Positions 63,276 through 64,000 of a DNA stretch of 64,000 nucleotides are shown piece by piece. The notes beneath the pieces were generated by a model. The model worked only from the letters and a program-made list of their open reading frames with translations, searched no databases and was not told the DNA's origin. The position numbers and the translations under genes were made by a program. Origin of the DNA: an uncultured Chitinophagaceae bacterium (lineage in GTDB: Bacteria; Bacteroidota; Bacteroidia; Chitinophagales; Chitinophagaceae); contig CAKZFX010000004.1 of NCBI GenBank assembly GCA_936908745.1, positions 47,627 to 111,626 of the forward strand, read 5' to 3'. Within the stretch, counting starts at the first letter, position 1. Each line of letters begins with the position of its first letter.

Positions 63276-63292
63276 AGGTTTTTTGCTAATCG

Positions 63293-63300
63293 CAAAAATA
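63293..63300 (-). promoter_or_regulatory. -7 promoter element for the nuo operon
   Basis: Plus-strand CAAAAATA reads TATTTTTG on the minus strand, an exact TAnnTTTG, 18 bases before the nuoA ATG. No TTG at -33. A terminator for the upstream gene lies just beyond (63361-63399). Confidence 0.5.
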
Positions 63301-63360
63301 AGGCTGCCACAGCAATTTCCCTGAAATAAATATGACAGAAAAGAGACTTAACCACATCCT

Positions 63361-63399
63361 AATAAAAAATCCCCTACTATATAGCACAGCAGAGGATTT
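63361..63399 (-). terminator. Intrinsic terminator after the TPR gene, before nuoA
   Basis: On the minus strand AAATCC (63399-63394) pairs with GGATTT (63372-63367), extending inward with several G-T pairs to a stem of about 15 bp, followed by TTTTTTATT (63369-63361). It isolates the nuo operon from the upstream gene. Confidence 0.75.
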
Positions 63400-63426
63400 C
63401 TAAAGTAAAAGAAGAAAACCGAGTTT

Positions 63427-64000
63427 TTATTTCTTGACGGTTGCAGGCGGTGCTGCTTCCGGTTTACTTGTTTTTGATGGCGGTGGCGCCGGGCGGCCTG
63501 AACGGACTAACCCGCTTCCGCTTTGTGGATTGTAAGCAGTGAATTTCTTCGCCTGCTCAATATATTTCTCAATATTGGTATCTGCAGGATCTGCCTCTTT
63601 CCATTTCTGCAAAAATTCAACAGCTTTATCCTTGTCTTTTGCGTTGAAATAGTAACCACCGAGGAATTTCACTGCTTTCAGGTATTGAGCTTTGAATTTT
63701 GTTGTGTCTTTTTGTGCAAAATCATACAACGCAATCGCATCAGGAACAGCAATACTGTCTTTTTTCACCGTATCAATCACCACCGAGTTATTGAATTTCC
63801 ACTCGTGGCCATAATGGTCAGCCGGGAATTTATCTGCCATTTCTACAGCATATTTTCTTGAGCTGTCATACATTTTTGCAAAGTAGAATGCTGTGGTTGT
63901 ATAATAATAGTCGTTAATGATCGGTTTAGGTTTGATCTGCAGAACCATCGCCAGCAGCATACCTTCTTTATCTCTTTGTTTTAAGCCTTTATAGAAATCG
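63427..64000 (-). CDS. TPR-type hypothetical protein, C-terminal part
   Basis: The frame is open through the window edge (DFYKGLKQRDKEG precedes the first internal Met at 63960), so only the last 190 residues are seen. Helical segments of TPR type are visible (YYTTTAFYFAKMYDSSRKYAVEM, KFKAQYLKAVKFLGGYYFNAKDKDKAVEFLQKW), ending in a Pro/Lys/Ala-rich tail (SGRPAPPPSKTSKPEAAPPA). Repeats of this type mediate protein contacts; function unknown. Transcribed toward nuoA but separated by a terminator. Confidence 0.75.
   Translation of the reverse strand, partial: DFYKGLKQRDKEGMLLAMVLQIKPKPIINDYYYTTTAFYFAKMYDSSRKYAVEMADKFPADHYGHEWKFNNSVVIDTVKKDSIAVPDAIALYDFAQKDTTKFKAQYLKAVKFLGGYYFNAKDKDKAVEFLQKWKEADPADTNIEKYIEQAKKFTAYNPQSGSGLVRSGRPAPPPSKTSKPEAAPPATVKK

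Noticed and set aside
1..64000. tRNA, rRNA, CRISPR arrays, intact insertion sequences or riboswitches
   Set aside because: No cloverleaf, rRNA-like tract, regular repeat-spacer pattern or transposase gene is seen in any gap; word arrays in nuo gaps are too short and irregular for CRISPR.

Overview
The window is a chromosomal segment of a member of the Bacteroidota, most likely the Chitinophagaceae or a close relative. Direct signs are two loci pairing a giant PKD-repeat protein (type IX secretion system type B sorting domain) with a PorP/SprF-type outer-membrane protein, a minimal protein with a type A sorting domain, many signal peptides ending in A-Q, Bacteroidota -7 promoter elements (TAnnTTTG), and a 14-subunit nuo cluster with a short NuoG. 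The family-level placement is inference. LAYOUT. 1-8.9 kb: the N-terminal part of an MG2-type secreted protein, a small lipoprotein, the first PKD/PorP pair, a peroxiredoxin and a tiny T9SS cargo. 8.9-13.7 kb: an rRNA methyltransferase, divergent grpE-dnaJ with a near-consensus promoter, and a VWA protein. 13.8-17.6 kb: a minus-strand run of Na+/solute symporter, O-methyltransferase, glucosaminidase-LysM protein and hpt. 17.7-27.3 kb: a LOG-family protein, a small barrel protein, an FAD-linked 2-hydroxyacid oxidase, the second PKD/PorP pair and recG. 27.5-32.6 kb: a WecA/MraY-type transferase, an orphan predicted nuclease, nhaD, a remnant of a PQQ sugar dehydrogenase and a serine hydrolase. 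32.6-42.4 kb (accessory): the mobile mystery protein B/A pair (Fic + HTH) with nested palindromes, a 32-residue basic protein with its own promoter and terminator, a lipoprotein, and a five-gene run of secreted proteins of unknown function. 42.5-48.6 kb: mnmE, the tonB-exbD-exbD-exbB energy transducer operon and a FtsX-type permease. 48.6-63.3 kb: the complete complex I cluster nuoA to nuoN (minus strand) with two non-nuo genes between nuoE and nuoF. The window ends inside a TPR-type protein. HOW IT FITS TOGETHER. Complex I builds the proton gradient used by ExbB/ExbD/TonB for outer-membrane transport; the PKD and sorting-domain proteins are T9SS cargo, with PorP/SprF partners made from the same operons. 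The most unusual structure is not a protein: most longer gaps between nuo genes hold a different array of degenerate 7- or 8-base words, recalling the heptanucleotide STRR sequences of cyanobacteria. The orphan helix-hairpin-helix/endonuclease-like protein and the five-gene secreted cluster are the best candidates for undescribed protein function. I found no tRNA, rRNA, CRISPR array, intact insertion sequence or riboswitch.
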